A stretch of DNA of 64,000 bases from Clonostachys chloroleuca (GCA_037952775.1 JBANAY010000004.1:11098001-11162000); one strand, 5' to 3'. Positions 33,359 through 44,516 are shown, numbered from the stretch's first letter. The notes: generated from the letters alone by a model not told the origin. Made by a program: numbers and translations.

Positions 33359-34390
33359 TTTTCTTTGGCGAAAGGGAGATGGGGAAATGAGCCAGGCGAT
33401 GAGGGTCGATGCGATGATTGATGGTGAGCTTGCAGGACTTGGGAGGGTGTTGTGGACGGGCCAAGTTTCTCCCCCTCAGTGACCAAGTCAGAAGGTGGTA
33501 CGCTTGTGGCTTGCACAGCCCCCAGGCAGCAGCCACCAACAACAACAATTGGAAAGCCTTGAACTGGCCACCTTGCAGTAGGTAAGTACGTACCTTCTAA
33601 ATGCATGCAAACCGTCATACTTGATTCATGGCCATAAGAAACTCTGCTCTGCCCATCGCCCCGCTTGCATCGCTAATTTCGGAAAGGGGATTCGAACCGA
33701 TGCTGCAGGCATTTGTGGTTCTGTTGATTTCAGTCAACTTAACTCCCTGGGCAAGAATCAACCAGAGCTCTGCATGATGCATGTCGGGTCCCCCGTTCGT
33801 GAACTCGACAACAAATTCAGACACCGAATAATTAATCTAGTAAGTGTTAATAATCTGTTAGCTAGAGTACTAATACTAATACATCTATAGCTTTTATTAT
33901 AATTGGAATGTATTATACTAAATAAAGAGATTTTAATATTTTTCTCTTAAAGAGAAAAACTTTATTGAACTTAATATACAAATATCTAAAATTAGTATTA
34001 AGAGAGAAAGGGATTGGAGGAGATAGTATTAATAGAAATACTAAACTGAACTTGTTTAATTATCCATTCTTCTCTTCAGTTAATGAACAAAGCGGCATAC
34101 CCTAGGGGCTAAACAAAGGCCTGAGCAGATTTTCAACGAACAACAAGCTCTTCATGAACCAAGTGAGCGTAATTTATGGATATAAACAGACTGTGCCACA
34201 GATCGGCATGGGAAAAGGTTGTTAGTGAATGTTGTAACGTTGAAGTGAAAATCAACTACCCACGATCGGCTAAATTTACTTCCTTTCATTTGTTTACATC
34301 CTATGGTGAACGGACGGTGCACGCTCATTCCACTGTGCAAACCGTGAGACCCTTCCTGTGACCAGCGGCGGATCTAACACGTCGGCGAAT
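33359..34390. other. intergenic with AT-rich island
   Basis: 1.0 kb containing the promoter of the DUF4419 gene (left) and of the unknown charged protein (right). The middle is an AT-rich block described separately. A tRNA-like T-arm string near 33688 was examined and rejected. Confidence 0.45.
33830..34080. repeat. AT-rich island with inverted repeat
   Basis: About 250 nt of markedly AT-rich sequence, rich in TA-containing words such as taatacta and attaata, unlike its flanks. It includes a perfect inverted repeat with 10-nt arms: tttttctctt at 33939-33948 and aagagaaaaa at 33950-33959, separated by one base. Such islands in these fungi are commonly decayed, C-to-T mutated (RIP-like) transposon remnants, but no coding remnant is recognisable here, so the origin is inferred. 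Confidence 0.5.
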
Positions 34391-36287
34391 ATGGTCCTGT
34401 ACGAAAACGAGATCCCAGCTGAGGAAGAGCCTCCACGGATTCGAGCCGAAGAGCTCGAGCAGTACTCTGATGCGCAGCTCCAAGAATTTCTCCTCCACCA
34501 CGAACGCTGCGACAACGGATATTTCACTCTTCCGATCGATTTAGAGAGTTGGAAAGCCCTCCCCAGTGAGGCAGCGCAGCTTCTCGTGGCAAGGCTTCAG
34601 TTAGTGGCTATGATTTCTACACATTGTAGTAGCGTGAGCTAGTGTTGAATGTGTATGCTGACTATTGCTGAGTAGGGAGTAGAAGCTAGCTATACAGAAT
34701 CATCGCGTAAACCCAGACGAACTCTTTGCCCGGCTACAACAAATCCCACTCGACGGCAATGACCGTGTAGTGCGGACATCTGAATCATCCACTAGGACCA
34801 CTACGATAATGGGATCTGAGCTCGATGACTCTCGAGGCGAGAATGAGCGCGGCGACTACCATCTTCTTCTTGCTGATGGGGGTCGGCCCTTTTACTCTAT
34901 AGAGAAGTTGGACGCCGTGCAGCAGGATCCCGATTCATACTACGATTTGATAGGCCCATGGAAGCATCTCGACTCATTCTTAGGTGGCTTGTTTGAGAAT
35001 GACGTGTTTCAGCGGCAACTTGACCGGTGGGAGCAGTTCCACAGGTGGCAGCTGGAGCACCGCAACCAGGATGCGCAAGCGTGCGAGAAGCACATTGAAA
35101 AGATGAGAACCATGTACGCGCGCTTCGCTGGCCGCTGCACGATGCACGCCAGTCTTCTAGCCGAACTAGATGACCCTGCCGATTCATTTGAGCGAGACCG
35201 GTTCCAGGCAAGAGACAGAGTGCGCAAGTTGACGCTCCAATGGCTCAGCCAAGGAGGCCATCTGTATACTGGGTTCTCAAATTATACTGAAGATGTCAGG
35301 AGGTGTCTAACACAGCATGGATTCCTTGATCACATTGATCTGGATTTGGACCCAAAGAAGCAGGACGAGCTAACTACTTGGGCCGAATACGTCCACTTCG
35401 AATTCTGGTGGTTGGCCGCGTACGAGGGGGTGCTAGAGAGGGCGACGCCAAAGATGAGGAGGCAGTGGGAGAAACTTCACGAGCAAGGTATATTCGACAA
35501 GGATGAGACGTTTGACGTTGTGCGGTCGGAGGATTTCAGGAAACAGCTTTGGCGTGAGAAGGAGGCGTCCTTGTCTGTTGTCCAGAGACTTCGAGATCAG
35601 TTTGAGTTTGGCTCAGGCTCCACGACAGAGAGGGACCCCAAGGCCGAGGAAAGGATGCGCGCGGCACAAAAGAACCATGAACCCATCGAGGAGAAATTCA
35701 AAGCTGTTCTCGCCGTTCAGAACAGAGGGCAGTTCCTCAAATATGCAGGCTATCTACAAAGCCATAAAAGTCTATTCCAATGGACTTTGGACCAATTTCG
35801 CCAAATTCAAGCTGGGATCGGACCTCTCACAAAAGAAATACCACTGGATCGTCAGGACCCCCCCGTCAATCAGGAGAATACTGGCATTTCGACAGCGATG
35901 CAGAGATTGGCTACTGAAAGCATCATGTGCCAAGGTGCATCAGCCAGCAGAGACAGCACGGACGCTACCCACGGCCCAGTGACAATGGTTGGAGTGGGAC
36001 ACGGAACAAGTCTTACTGCAAGGGGTGTGGCGGAAACAAAGGCTGCAAGGTCAAGGGAGAGGCCTCACCTTGCCACCGAGGATGAACGAAGCTCAAGAGA
36101 AGTAGAGCCCATGAAAATGCACCAGCAGAGCAGCGCTCGTCGGGAAGACAAGGCGCAGGAATCGGAACCAGGTCCAGCCAGCACGCCGAGAAAGCGGAAG
36201 AGAGACCCTACGGCTGAAGAGATTGAGGCCTCTATTCAGCGGAAAAAATCTTTGAGGACCTTGGAAAGGAAAAACTACAAAGTCTAG
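34391..36287 (+). CDS. uncharacterised charged protein, partly coiled-coil
   Basis: I do not recognise a named family. The best model has two exons, 34391-34633 and 34683-36287, with a 49-nt intron (GTGAGC donor, CTGAC branch site), about 615 residues. The junction is uncertain: a GTGGCT donor at about 34608 is also in phase. The first exon is acidic (ENEIPAEEEPPRIRAEELEQYSD). The central part is rich in W, E, K and R with helical spacing (DRWEQFHRWQLEHRNQDAQ; VHFEFWWLAAYEGVLERATPKMRRQWEKL). The C-terminal 150 residues are low-complexity, then basic (TPRKRKRDPTAEEIEASIQR), which could be a nuclear localisation signal. A Met 11 codons upstream (34358) is an alternative start. Protein-coding status is supported by the long open frame and the balanced exon phases. 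Confidence 0.65.
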
Positions 36288-37222
36288 TTTGGTCTACTTC
36301 TGACCACACTTCAAGCTTTGCAGCAGGCTATGAAGGATCTTTCAACCAATCTCAATGACAGTAGTAGTAACTGCGGTAATAATTTGCTTTAAAATGACAA
36401 GGAATATAGACTTGTTTGTCCTGCTCAACAAATTCCAAGTCGACCTGAGAGTGGATGGCCAGGCGGCCGTTGAAATAAGCATGCACTTAGACTTGCCCAC
36501 GATTCGATTTGACAATGTGCAATCCTTAGCACCCGTAGGAATGAACCCGGCCATCTTCCAAAGCCATCAAAACTCATTAATTGCAAGAAATGTGAAAACT
36601 CGCCCCCAAGATCAGTAAACTTGTTCTGCCATGAGTGTTGAAGGGTGGCTGGCTCCTACGATGGCTGCCCAGCGACCGCACCTCAGCGCAAGTCAGCCCT
36701 GTAAACAACCAAGTGCAGAACCCACTCAGGGCGATCACCCACTGGAGTACGCTAAAACCCACACACTAACGTGGAGAGAGAGAACCCACCACAGGCCAAA
36801 ACCCATCTCGCCACCACGCCACATGAAAAAGCCAGAACCGACTTCCGACGAGTTCCTGGGACCAATCTAAGCCTACAATTCCAATGGTGTTGTCAGCAGA
36901 TACGCGGGCGGCTGAGCCTGAAGGGTAGTGGTAGACACATTAGTCTTTGGCCGGTCCTTGATTTGGTTCAGCTGGACAGCCACATCATCAATAGCGGCAT
37001 CAGCTAGCTCATCGTTGAACCAGAACGAGATGGCCACTTTCTATCATGGAGGTTTCCGCTCCCCGCGACGGGTACCGGCGATTATGTTCAATGGGCACCA
37101 TTGGTCGGTTGTCTACATTGCCTGTATTTTTTTCCAAATATAAGATGCTAGCTACCACGTCGCGATCCGGCTATTGAATTGCCATGTTCTAGTTTATCGT
37201 TTCTACCTCCCAATCGTACATA
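36288..37222. other. intergenic, no gene seen
   Basis: About 0.9 kb between two plus-strand genes. Short ORFs only, none with recognisable similarity. Confidence 0.45.
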
Positions 37223-38062
37223 ATGGCACCCGTCTACGCTGATCACCCCTTCCCTTTAGTCCCAACTCCAAATTACAAGTTGAAACAAGATGGCAAGAAG
37301 CCTGACGATTTTGATAACTGCGCATCTTTGATGGGCGTTATTCATAACACGATACTGTTAGGCCTTAACTCGATTTATCTCCAGGCTCCAAACATCACAG
37401 CCAAGGACCAGAAGGCATTCTGCGCCTACATCTTGAAATGGCACGAATTTCTCGATCTCCATAACAAGAATGAGGAGCTAGAATTCTTTCCCACAGTTGA
37501 ACGACTAGCTGGTGAGAAGGGGATAATGGAACCCAATGTCGAACAGCACCACACCTTTGAGCCGGGCATAAATTCATTCATCTCCTATGTTAAAGACTGC
37601 CAGAATGGCAAGGAAAGTTACGATGGAGGCAAGATTTCCCAAATGATTGATAAATTTGGGAGCACTCTCGCCGGTCACCTAGCAGACGAAATTCCAACGC
37701 TGCTGAGCCTCAAGAAGTACGGTGATAAGATGGACACATTATCGAAGGCGTTTGACGAGGAAGGTGCGAAATCAATGGTCAGTTTGCTTCTCATTCTTTC
37801 CATACCTAAGATCATTTCGATTTCAGTTCCTTCTCGTTGCTAACAATTCAAACAGAAAGCGATGGGCCTGGGTGGTTTGTGCTTCTTTTTCGCCAACCAA
37901 GACCTTCACTATGAGGAGGACCTTTATGCCGATTTTCCGCCTGCACCGGGTTTCATCAAATTCCTTTGTCGTAACGTTGTTTGGTGGAGCAACACTGAAT
38001 TGTACAAGTTCTCTTCCTGCGACCGCCTAGGTAATATGAGACCCTTGTATGCGGCACAATGA
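37223..38062 (+). CDS. hemerythrin-like (HHE) domain protein
   Basis: 253 residues in two exons, 37223-37777 and 37856-38062; the intron is 78 nt and in phase 0. The HHE cation-binding layout (PF01814) is visible: MGVIHNTILLGLN (first His), KWHEFLDLHNKNEELEFFP (His...His...Glu) and VEQHHTFEPG, then GHLADEIPTLL with the final His/Glu pair. Such proteins bind a di-iron centre between four helices and may sense or store oxygen, nitric oxide or iron. The second exon (GGLCFFFANQDLHYEEDLYADFPPAPGFIKFLCRNVVWW) is the standard C-terminal extension of the fungal subfamily. No signal peptide is seen. The start is the first Met and has normal family spacing to the first histidine. Confidence 0.88.
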
Positions 38063-38569
38063 ACTCTGAGGGGAAGTACTACAAGAGTCTTCATGTTTGG
38101 CTCTAATTTGATACTTGGGTTTCCAATAAAAGGTATATGAGTCTTCGTAATCCTGTATTATCAAAATCTAGTTAAAAGTCACACTCTATCTTGATCACCG
38201 CTTCCACATATTTCCATCCCAAATGCTTTGGCTTTTTGGTTAGATCACAAATCTCTGTCCAGAAATGGTAAAATAAGGTCCCAAGAAGTATTATCGCAAA
38301 CCAAGGAGCAGAGCGTGAAAATCACCGGGCGTCAAGCAGCGGATCACTAATAACTTGGAACAGCCAAGGAGATCTGTTGATTCTCTTGCCCTTCTTAATG
38401 CCAACGGCAGCTAGAACGCATAAAGTTAGCTTAGTTAATGTTCGGCTACCGCAGTTGTTATCTTGGACCCATCCGTGGCCCAGATTATCTGCGAGTGAGT
38501 GAGCGGGGTTTTCCAATCCACCAATTTCTCAACATCTCTCTTGCCATTCAATTCCTCCTACATCCCGTA
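38063..38569. other. intergenic, promoter of the Zn2Cys6 regulator
   Basis: About 500 nt without a recognisable element. The reading frame of the regulator stays open back to a Met at 38438, but relatives start close to 38570. Confidence 0.4.
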
Positions 38570-40387
38570 ATGGAGCCAGGCAACTCTCTTTCAGATACTG
38601 TCACTATTTCAAATCATACATTGGGCAAGCGGACGCAGAGAAAGAACGCAAAATCCCGGCAGGGCTGTTTAAGATGCAAAAGCAGGCGGGTAAGACTACA
38701 TGGATGTTTCTTCAACGGCCTTTCAGCTGATATCCATCAGGTAAAGTGTGATGAAGTCCGGCCAGAGTGCGTAAACTGCAAGAAAATCAGCCGGCAATGT
38801 CCAGGCTTTCAACAAGAGCTTCGTTGGTCAAAGAGACACGAACGAGGCTGTGCACCACCATCTAAGGATGAGAATTCGACAAGTCATAATCTAAAAGCAG
38901 TTTACACTGCTCGACGGGTGGTAGATACCTCTGACGAGTCGAGGACTCCTCATGGCCGGCTTGACACATCGACGGCCAGCTCCGAAGCTGTCGCTGACGA
39001 CTGGTTGCTTTCACTTCCCACAACCTGGCAGGCCACGACATCTGGCTATTATCTACAATCAAACAATAATTCGACCGGAAATATCGACACCAATATTGAG
39101 GCTTCAATCGGCTGGGGATCTCAACATCACTCACCTAGCATCTCAGCTCCGAGTTCTGCCCCTAAGTCTCTCCAGTCCCCCGTTCATTTACCAACAACTT
39201 TGATTGAATATTGGTTCTGTCACGTTTGCCCCATGTGGTCGACTTTCGACTCCGAAGTGAACTGGAACAGGCGACTAGCTCGAGGAACATGGACCACATC
39301 AAAGGCTGTTTTCTTCACCATGCAGACTATGTCGGCGACTTGCCTCATAGATGTGATGCCTCAGCTTAACAAGACCTTGGAGTCGGCGCGAGCACAGGCC
39401 ACATCAACCATCCTCGAAGGTATGGAGCAGGCCAGAGATAAGTCTCAGTCGCCCAGGGTGGCAGCTGATCTCGTGTTTGCGGTGTTCGGACTTGGAACTT
39501 CGTCCCACTGGGCGGCTTTCACTAACCAGAAACACCCATGGCTAGAGTTTGTTCGCGAATTGCTCTCCATTTGGAAGCTTGAACTCTCCAAGATTGACGA
39601 GCTATTGCATGAGCACTTCTGTCAGGCTCTCACCTACTGGGAAATGATTGCACTCACGGAGAACAGCGGCTCCATTTTTGCGAAATTACAAAGAAAGCGA
39701 CGGCAATACCAAGATCGACTTCGTCTAGCGATGCATCTACCGGATAGTAACAACGACATATCCTATGAAGATGCGGAGATGCCGTGGGTTCCTCGCCCAG
39801 ATCTCTTCGGAACACGGCCAAATTCATGGTGTGGCGTTTCGAAAGAGGTCATCGACGTCTTTGGGCAAGTTTTGACGTTGTACCGTAACGCATGCGACAC
39901 CAACAGACCTCGAAGCACACTGACTATGGTAGCAACGAGCAATGTTCTCTGTGACATGGCTCTTGCGCATGAATTCCAGAGAGAGCTTCTTGGAATGGAC
40001 TTTGATGCTCTAATTCTTCAGGAAGAGGACCACGGCTTTCCCGTGCAGACACGGGACGACAGCACGCCCATCTCACATCTGCTGTTAACTGCGGAAGCCT
40101 ATCGGCAAGCCTCGCTTCTACAACTACATCTTAGCTTCAGTGACCTGGAAATGATACAACATTTGAAGGATTCTACCGGTACACCATTCGCTGGAGAATC
40201 ATTTCAGATGAAAAGATATGAGAAGGCGCGGGCACAATTCCTACTTGAAATGACACTTGAGCTCGTGGAAATATTCAAACAAATTCCTGCCCAGTCAGGT
40301 TCGAAATCTATTCACCCAATGCTCTACGTTTCTGCCGCTGCAGGGCTCCGATATGATAATTGGACAGAAACGCAAGATATCTCCTAG
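38570..40387 (+). CDS. Zn2Cys6 transcription factor (fungal_trans_2), possible premature stop
   Basis: Probable nuclear regulator. Exons are 38570-38689 and 38741-40387. The 51-nt intron has no stop and is a multiple of three, so it can be read through, but its removal restores the cluster GCLRCKSRRVKCDEVRPECVNC (C33, C36, C43, C50, C53, C60). The rest follows the PF11951 type: LIEYWFCHVCPMWSTFDSEVNWNRRL near residue 200, then long helices. The frame ends at TAG 40385-40387 (588 residues). It then stays open in the same frame for 79 more codons to 40624, and those codons look like the normal end of the domain (MEISVARKFVWTSL...VKAIWREYDDAQ). So the gene may be truncated by one nonsense change. 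A 60-nt intron at 40328-40387 is an alternative, with a poor GTTTCT donor. Confidence 0.82.
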   Translation: MEPGNSLSDTVTISNHTLGKRTQRKNAKSRQGCLRCKSRRVRLHGCFFNGLSADIHQVKCDEVRPECVNCKKISRQCPGFQQELRWSKRHERGCAPPSKDENSTSHNLKAVYTARRVVDTSDESRTPHGRLDTSTASSEAVADDWLLSLPTTWQATTSGYYLQSNNNSTGNIDTNIEASIGWGSQHHSPSISAPSSAPKSLQSPVHLPTTLIEYWFCHVCPMWSTFDSEVNWNRRLARGTWTTSKAVFFTMQTMSATCLIDVMPQLNKTLESARAQATSTILEGMEQARDKSQSPRVAADLVFAVFGLGTSSHWAAFTNQKHPWLEFVRELLSIWKLELSKIDELLHEHFCQALTYWEMIALTENSGSIFAKLQRKRRQYQDRLRLAMHLPDSNNDISYEDAEMPWVPRPDLFGTRPNSWCGVSKEVIDVFGQVLTLYRNACDTNRPRSTLTMVATSNVLCDMALAHEFQRELLGMDFDALILQEEDHGFPVQTRDDSTPISHLLLTAEAYRQASLLQLHLSFSDLEMIQHLKDSTGTPFAGESFQMKRYEKARAQFLLEMTLELVEIFKQIPAQSGSKSIHPMLYVSAAAGLRYDNWTETQDIS

Positions 40388-40709
40388 GCTTCCGTCCCCG
40401 CTAAGGAGGCCGGTATCATCACGAGAGCTACTTTGAGTGAGTATCAGGGCTCTTTCCTCCCGGCACACGCTATGGAGATATCAGTCGCGAGGAAATTTGT
40501 CTGGACAAGTCTGAGCGGCCTCCAACAGGCATTCCCAGAGAGAACGAGTGATAGTACATTGCGGCTTGTTAAAGCAATATGGAGGGAGTACGACGACGCG
40601 CAGTCCATGTACACATTGGCTTAATGTGATGGCAGAGACCGGTCTTGGTATTACGTTGTGGTGAACGAAGAAGCAGATCGACGTTGGTGTCAGATGGACA
40701 CGTATTGTC

Positions 40710-40785
40710 AGACGCTCATAGCATACGGAAGAGAAAGAGAATAAAGTTTAACAACAATGAAGCTGCCAGAGACGCTCATAGCATA
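40710..40785. repeat. 16-bp direct repeat between convergent 3' ends
   Basis: agacgctcatagcata occurs at 40710-40725 and again at 40770-40785, exactly 60 nt apart, in the 200-nt gap between the Zn2Cys6 regulator and the convergent F-box gene. It might be a small tandem duplication remnant or a shared 3'-end element. Confidence 0.6.
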
Positions 40786-40830
40786 TCCCTATCAATCTGA
40801 TCTACTCCGTTCCCTCCCCCTGTTTATCAT

Positions 40831-42366
40831 TCAATCTACTTCACCATCTCGTGAAAAGATTGTTATAGTACGACGGTCATGTCTTGATAGCTCCCTACCA
40901 TAGGTGTAATTCACGCCAGTTCTAAAAGACTTGAACCATCCTGGAACTTCCAGAGCCTTGGTGTCATACTCATTCTCAATCACCTTGTAATCTTCAACCT
41001 CTATCGTCCTTAGTCCACTAAAGACCTCATCCGTAAGTAATGTAAGAGGAACTCTTCTTCCGTTGTTGCCGGAACGCCGTACGCAAATGGATTCTAGTGT
41101 CGGTGGCAAGGAAGTCCTCAATTCCATCTTCAGCTCCTCTTCATCCCCTTCATCGAACTCCCCGAGATCTTGAACACCCATCTTGAGACTTTTGAGACGG
41201 CCCAACTCGCTCAGAGGTCCTATATGTCCAATCATGACGTAGTAATATCCATGTCGAAATCTTGTGCTTTCGAAGTCCAGTGATTCTAGGCTCTGCCCAT
41301 ACTTTCTTAAGGCGACGCCAATCCCACTGAAACTGCGCACAGTACCACATTCATCTGCACCTATTCCGTAATCAGGAGCCATGACTATGTGAAGATGGCG
41401 CAGGCGGCAGCGCCGCAAAGCATTGGCGAGGCCTCTCTCATCAATCAGGCAGTTCATGAGTTGCAGAGTTGTGATATTGTTCATGACATTATTCCATTTC
41501 ATAGCCCTGACATCGCCTTTGGTCCATCTATATGCGGAAAGCCGAAGAATCTCAAGCCCGGGGTTAAGAAGAACACCCTCGATATTACGAGCTCTTTTGA
41601 GGCTGGGGCCGTAACCGCCACGGCGCCCCACGCGCACCTCTCTTAGGAGTGACAAGGGGTTCTCAGATGGGGGTCCAACCAGTTGGCTCTCCTGCTGGCC
41701 GGCTGGGACGTCGTCAGGCTCGGTGTCCTCGTCTCCATCTTCAGAAGCGGTCTCAGATCCAGTCTCATCAGAAGCATTGTCGCTGTGGTTGTCGGCATCG
41801 CCATCTAGAGCCGTCGCGAAGTAATCATCTTCCACGTCTTTTCTGCCACTGAGATACGCTGCGATGCCCTTGATTGACTCGTCGCCCATGTATTCCAAAG
41901 ATCGCAGCCGAGGCGCGACCAGGAGCGCAACAAGGGTCGCGTTATCATTCTCTGCTTCCGCCCACTTATTTAGCCATCTCTTTTGCCTGTCATCAAGATT
42001 CTCGGGAGAGGCCCGAAGCTTGCGGGCAAAGTAATCCACGTCATAACCAGGCATCCAAGGATAAACTTGAAGCCCCCGGATATTGTGACCGATTTCCGGG
42101 TCAGCGCATAGGATATGCATTAACTTGTCCATGTATATAATATCGTCCTGACCATACGGAGACCGCAACACGACAGTGCGGTAAATCAGTGGGCGCGTGA
42201 CACTGCGAAAGAGGTGGGATACTTGGGAGAGCGCAATGAGTGCGCGAGGCTGGGGGTGGTGGACCGGCTTCCAGTCCTGGAGTGGCTCCCAGTGCTGGAG
42301 TGAGAGCGGGGTCTCCAAGTGTTCGAAGATACAATGAAGGATCTCGGCTGGCAATGAGCCCATCAT
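40831..42366 (-). CDS. F-box protein
   Basis: Intronless, 511 residues. The N-terminus is an F-box: LPAEILHCIFEHL at residues 5-17 and, after an insertion, LIALSQVSHLFRSVTRPLIYRTVVL at about 43-67. The middle contains a strongly acidic low-complexity segment (about 195-225, DNHSDNASDETGSE...DEDTEPDD). The remainder is leucine-rich with LRR-like spacing (LEILRLSAYRW, ITTLQLMNCLIDERGLANALRRCRLRHLHIV, SLESLDFESTRF, LGRLKSLKMGVQDLG). F-box proteins bind Skp1 in SCF ubiquitin ligases and recruit substrates through the C-terminal repeats; the substrate is unknown. The start is MMGSLPAE, the only Met ahead of the F-box. It converges with the Zn2Cys6 gene. Confidence 0.88.
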   Translation of the reverse strand: MMGSLPAEILHCIFEHLETPLSLQHWEPLQDWKPVHHPQPRALIALSQVSHLFRSVTRPLIYRTVVLRSPYGQDDIIYMDKLMHILCADPEIGHNIRGLQVYPWMPGYDVDYFARKLRASPENLDDRQKRWLNKWAEAENDNATLVALLVAPRLRSLEYMGDESIKGIAAYLSGRKDVEDDYFATALDGDADNHSDNASDETGSETASEDGDEDTEPDDVPAGQQESQLVGPPSENPLSLLREVRVGRRGGYGPSLKRARNIEGVLLNPGLEILRLSAYRWTKGDVRAMKWNNVMNNITTLQLMNCLIDERGLANALRRCRLRHLHIVMAPDYGIGADECGTVRSFSGIGVALRKYGQSLESLDFESTRFRHGYYYVMIGHIGPLSELGRLKSLKMGVQDLGEFDEGDEEELKMELRTSLPPTLESICVRRSGNNGRRVPLTLLTDEVFSGLRTIEVEDYKVIENEYDTKALEVPGWFKSFRTGVNYTYGRELSRHDRRTITIFSRDGEVD

Positions 42367-42861
42367 TTCTGCACTTGCTTGCCTCTCTGTAGGCTCATCC
42401 GGTTAATGGCGGCCGCGATGTGCTTGTTTGTAAGAGGAAGAGACCACCTTCGCTTTTGTTCAAAATAAAACACGCTGGCTGAGGCAGACCCGATGTTTCC
42501 CCATTAGGGCGCATGCATTTCTATCCCTATACGGTGCAGGTAAGCAACGACTATGTAGGTAACCTATGTAACGAGCTGTCAATTGAACTCATCCCTAGAG
42601 ATGTAGTGCAAAGTACATACACTCAGCCAGTATGGAAATACCAGTTTCATGCTCTCGGGTAATTGAGCTTCATCGATTAGCTTACACAGTCTTGCCTATC
42701 TTACTCATCGAATTCAGACCACATCTATTCATTTCTTGAGAGGGAACATGGCTGCCCAGTCCGAGTTCAAACCTAAACCCTATCTTATAATAGTATCGGC
42801 CGTTTCACATGTCTCTTCTTGTCATATATACCAAAGTGATCATCTAGCTCGCAATATGGAA
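42367..42861. other. intergenic, no gene seen
   Basis: About 500 nt between the F-box gene promoter and the 3' end of the MFS gene; nothing recognised. Confidence 0.4.
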
Positions 42862-44516
42862 TTAAGTGGTGAAAGGGTTGCAAGCAATGCTTAACCGATC
42901 TGCCTCGGCTTGCAGCTTCTTGTTCTTCCTCACCAAATGCCACTTGACAACGCTCGCCAGGCAAATGGCAAGCCCCGCGAAGACAATCTGCAAAATCATG
43001 GCCATGGTGTACCGGGGCTGATCCCTGTCTGGGAAGAAATAGGGAGAGATGACATTGCCCAGATGGCCAAAGATGTTGACAATGGCGCCACCGGCTGCCC
43101 GCTTCTCAGGGGTCTGGCCAAGTGTCGACACGGCCCAGGTGTATTGAAGGGTGTTTGCGGAGAAACAGCCGGCCGCGTAGAGGAAAGTCATGGCATATCG
43201 GACTGAGGGGTTGCCGGTCGCGACGGTGACAATGAATCCGACGACCGAGCATGACAGAGGAATGATGATGTGCAGGCCACGTTCACGGCGGCGATCAGAG
43301 TCCCACGCGACAAAGAATGTGCAGAGCGTTCCCCAAACATAGGGAGGGGCGGTCATCAATAATGAGGTGATTCGGGTTCCAAAACCTATTCGAATGTTAG
43401 ATGCGAGACAAAAACCATGTTTGAACTCTAAGTCACATACCTAGTCCGTTTACGATAGTAGGGAAGAAGTTGTTGAATCCATATGAAGAGGTGATGAAGA
43501 TGTTCAAGAACAAGAACATGTAAAGCTTAAGATCCGTGACGGCAAGCTTGAGTCCGTGCCAAACGGTAGACTTCTCAGAGTACTCAACTCGGTCATCGAG
43601 AATTCGCGCAGCGGCTAGCTTCCGCATATCCTCTGTCATATACCACATCGCACCACCGCTGGTGGAGTCTGGGTAGTTGGGCAGGACGAAATAGGCTGTA
43701 ATTGCAAAGAAGCCACTGAGAGCGCCCTCAAGGATGAAGAGCCACTTCCATCCGGCAAGGCCCATGGGGCCATCGAGGCCGGCAAAAACGCCAGCAGCAA
43801 TCAGACCAGAGAATGCCTGGGCGAGGACCAGGCCGGAGTAGAGCAGGGCAACACGGAGGGCGAATTCTCGGCGAGTGTACCAGCAAGACATGAGGAAGAC
43901 GGCCTGCATGACAAGTTAGTAATTAGAGTAGCAAGCAGCAGGGGTTCCAACGTACGCCAGGGAATAGTGGCGCTTCGACAATGCCTAGAATAAACTGGAC
44001 GCCCCAGAGACCCCCAGCGCTGGTGCAAACAACGGTGAGGGCCGAGACACCTGACCAGATGAAGGCAGCGACAGGGAGGTATACCGACGGTCGCACTCGG
44101 GTGATGAGCATGTTCGATGGCAGCTGGGCAACCATGTATCCGACAGTCAAAATAGCAACCGCGGTCTAAAAGATGTTGATTAATTTCCAATTGCTGTGTG
44201 CGAAACCGTTTCAACATACCTGGTAGTCTCCATCTTTGAGATTCAGATCCTCATTGAAGGTGTTGAGGCGGGCCTGGGCAATGTTTGTTCGGTTAAGGTA
44301 GTTAAACATGTAAAGAATCCAGAGCTGCGGAAGCATCCAGATGTCCAGCTTACGGACAATCTTCTTCTCCAGCTCCTTGGTGTTGTCTATCCCAAGTTGA
44401 GCGACGTGATTGATGTCCGCGCATACTTCCGTCTTTTCTTGGACATACGATGGGACAGTGGCCAACTGAGCAGCATCATCCAGTTGATTCACTGCCGTCT
44501 CTTTAATATCTACCAT
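42862..44516 (-). CDS. MFS transporter, Dal5/anion:cation symporter family
   Basis: 497 residues in four exons: 44516-44220, 44165-43956, 43903-43441 and 43385-42862. Introns are 52-55 nt with clean GT/AG ends and summing phases. The protein shows the Dal5-type layout: a polar N-terminus, KLDIWMLPQLWILYMFNYLNRTNIAQARL (TM1 with the NYLDR-like motif), MVAQLPSNMLITRVRPSVYLP (TM2 and loop 2-3), GIVEAPLFPG, the loop 6-7 motif LPNYPDSTSGGAMWYMTEDMRKLAAARI, and the TM11-12 end. Family members import organic anions such as allantoate, nicotinate, pantothenate or aromatic acids with protons. It lies 2 kb from the aldo/keto reductase that borders the PKS locus and could belong to it, but it could equally be independent. 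Confidence 0.9.

Noticed and set aside
33670..33780. Possible minus-strand tRNA: ggggattcgaacc looks like a reversed T-arm, and a gttga...tcaac hairpin like an anticodon arm lies nearby.
   Set aside because: The T stem has only 3 of 5 pairs, the anticodon loop would be 6 nt, and no A-box/D-arm or 7-bp acceptor stem can be formed.
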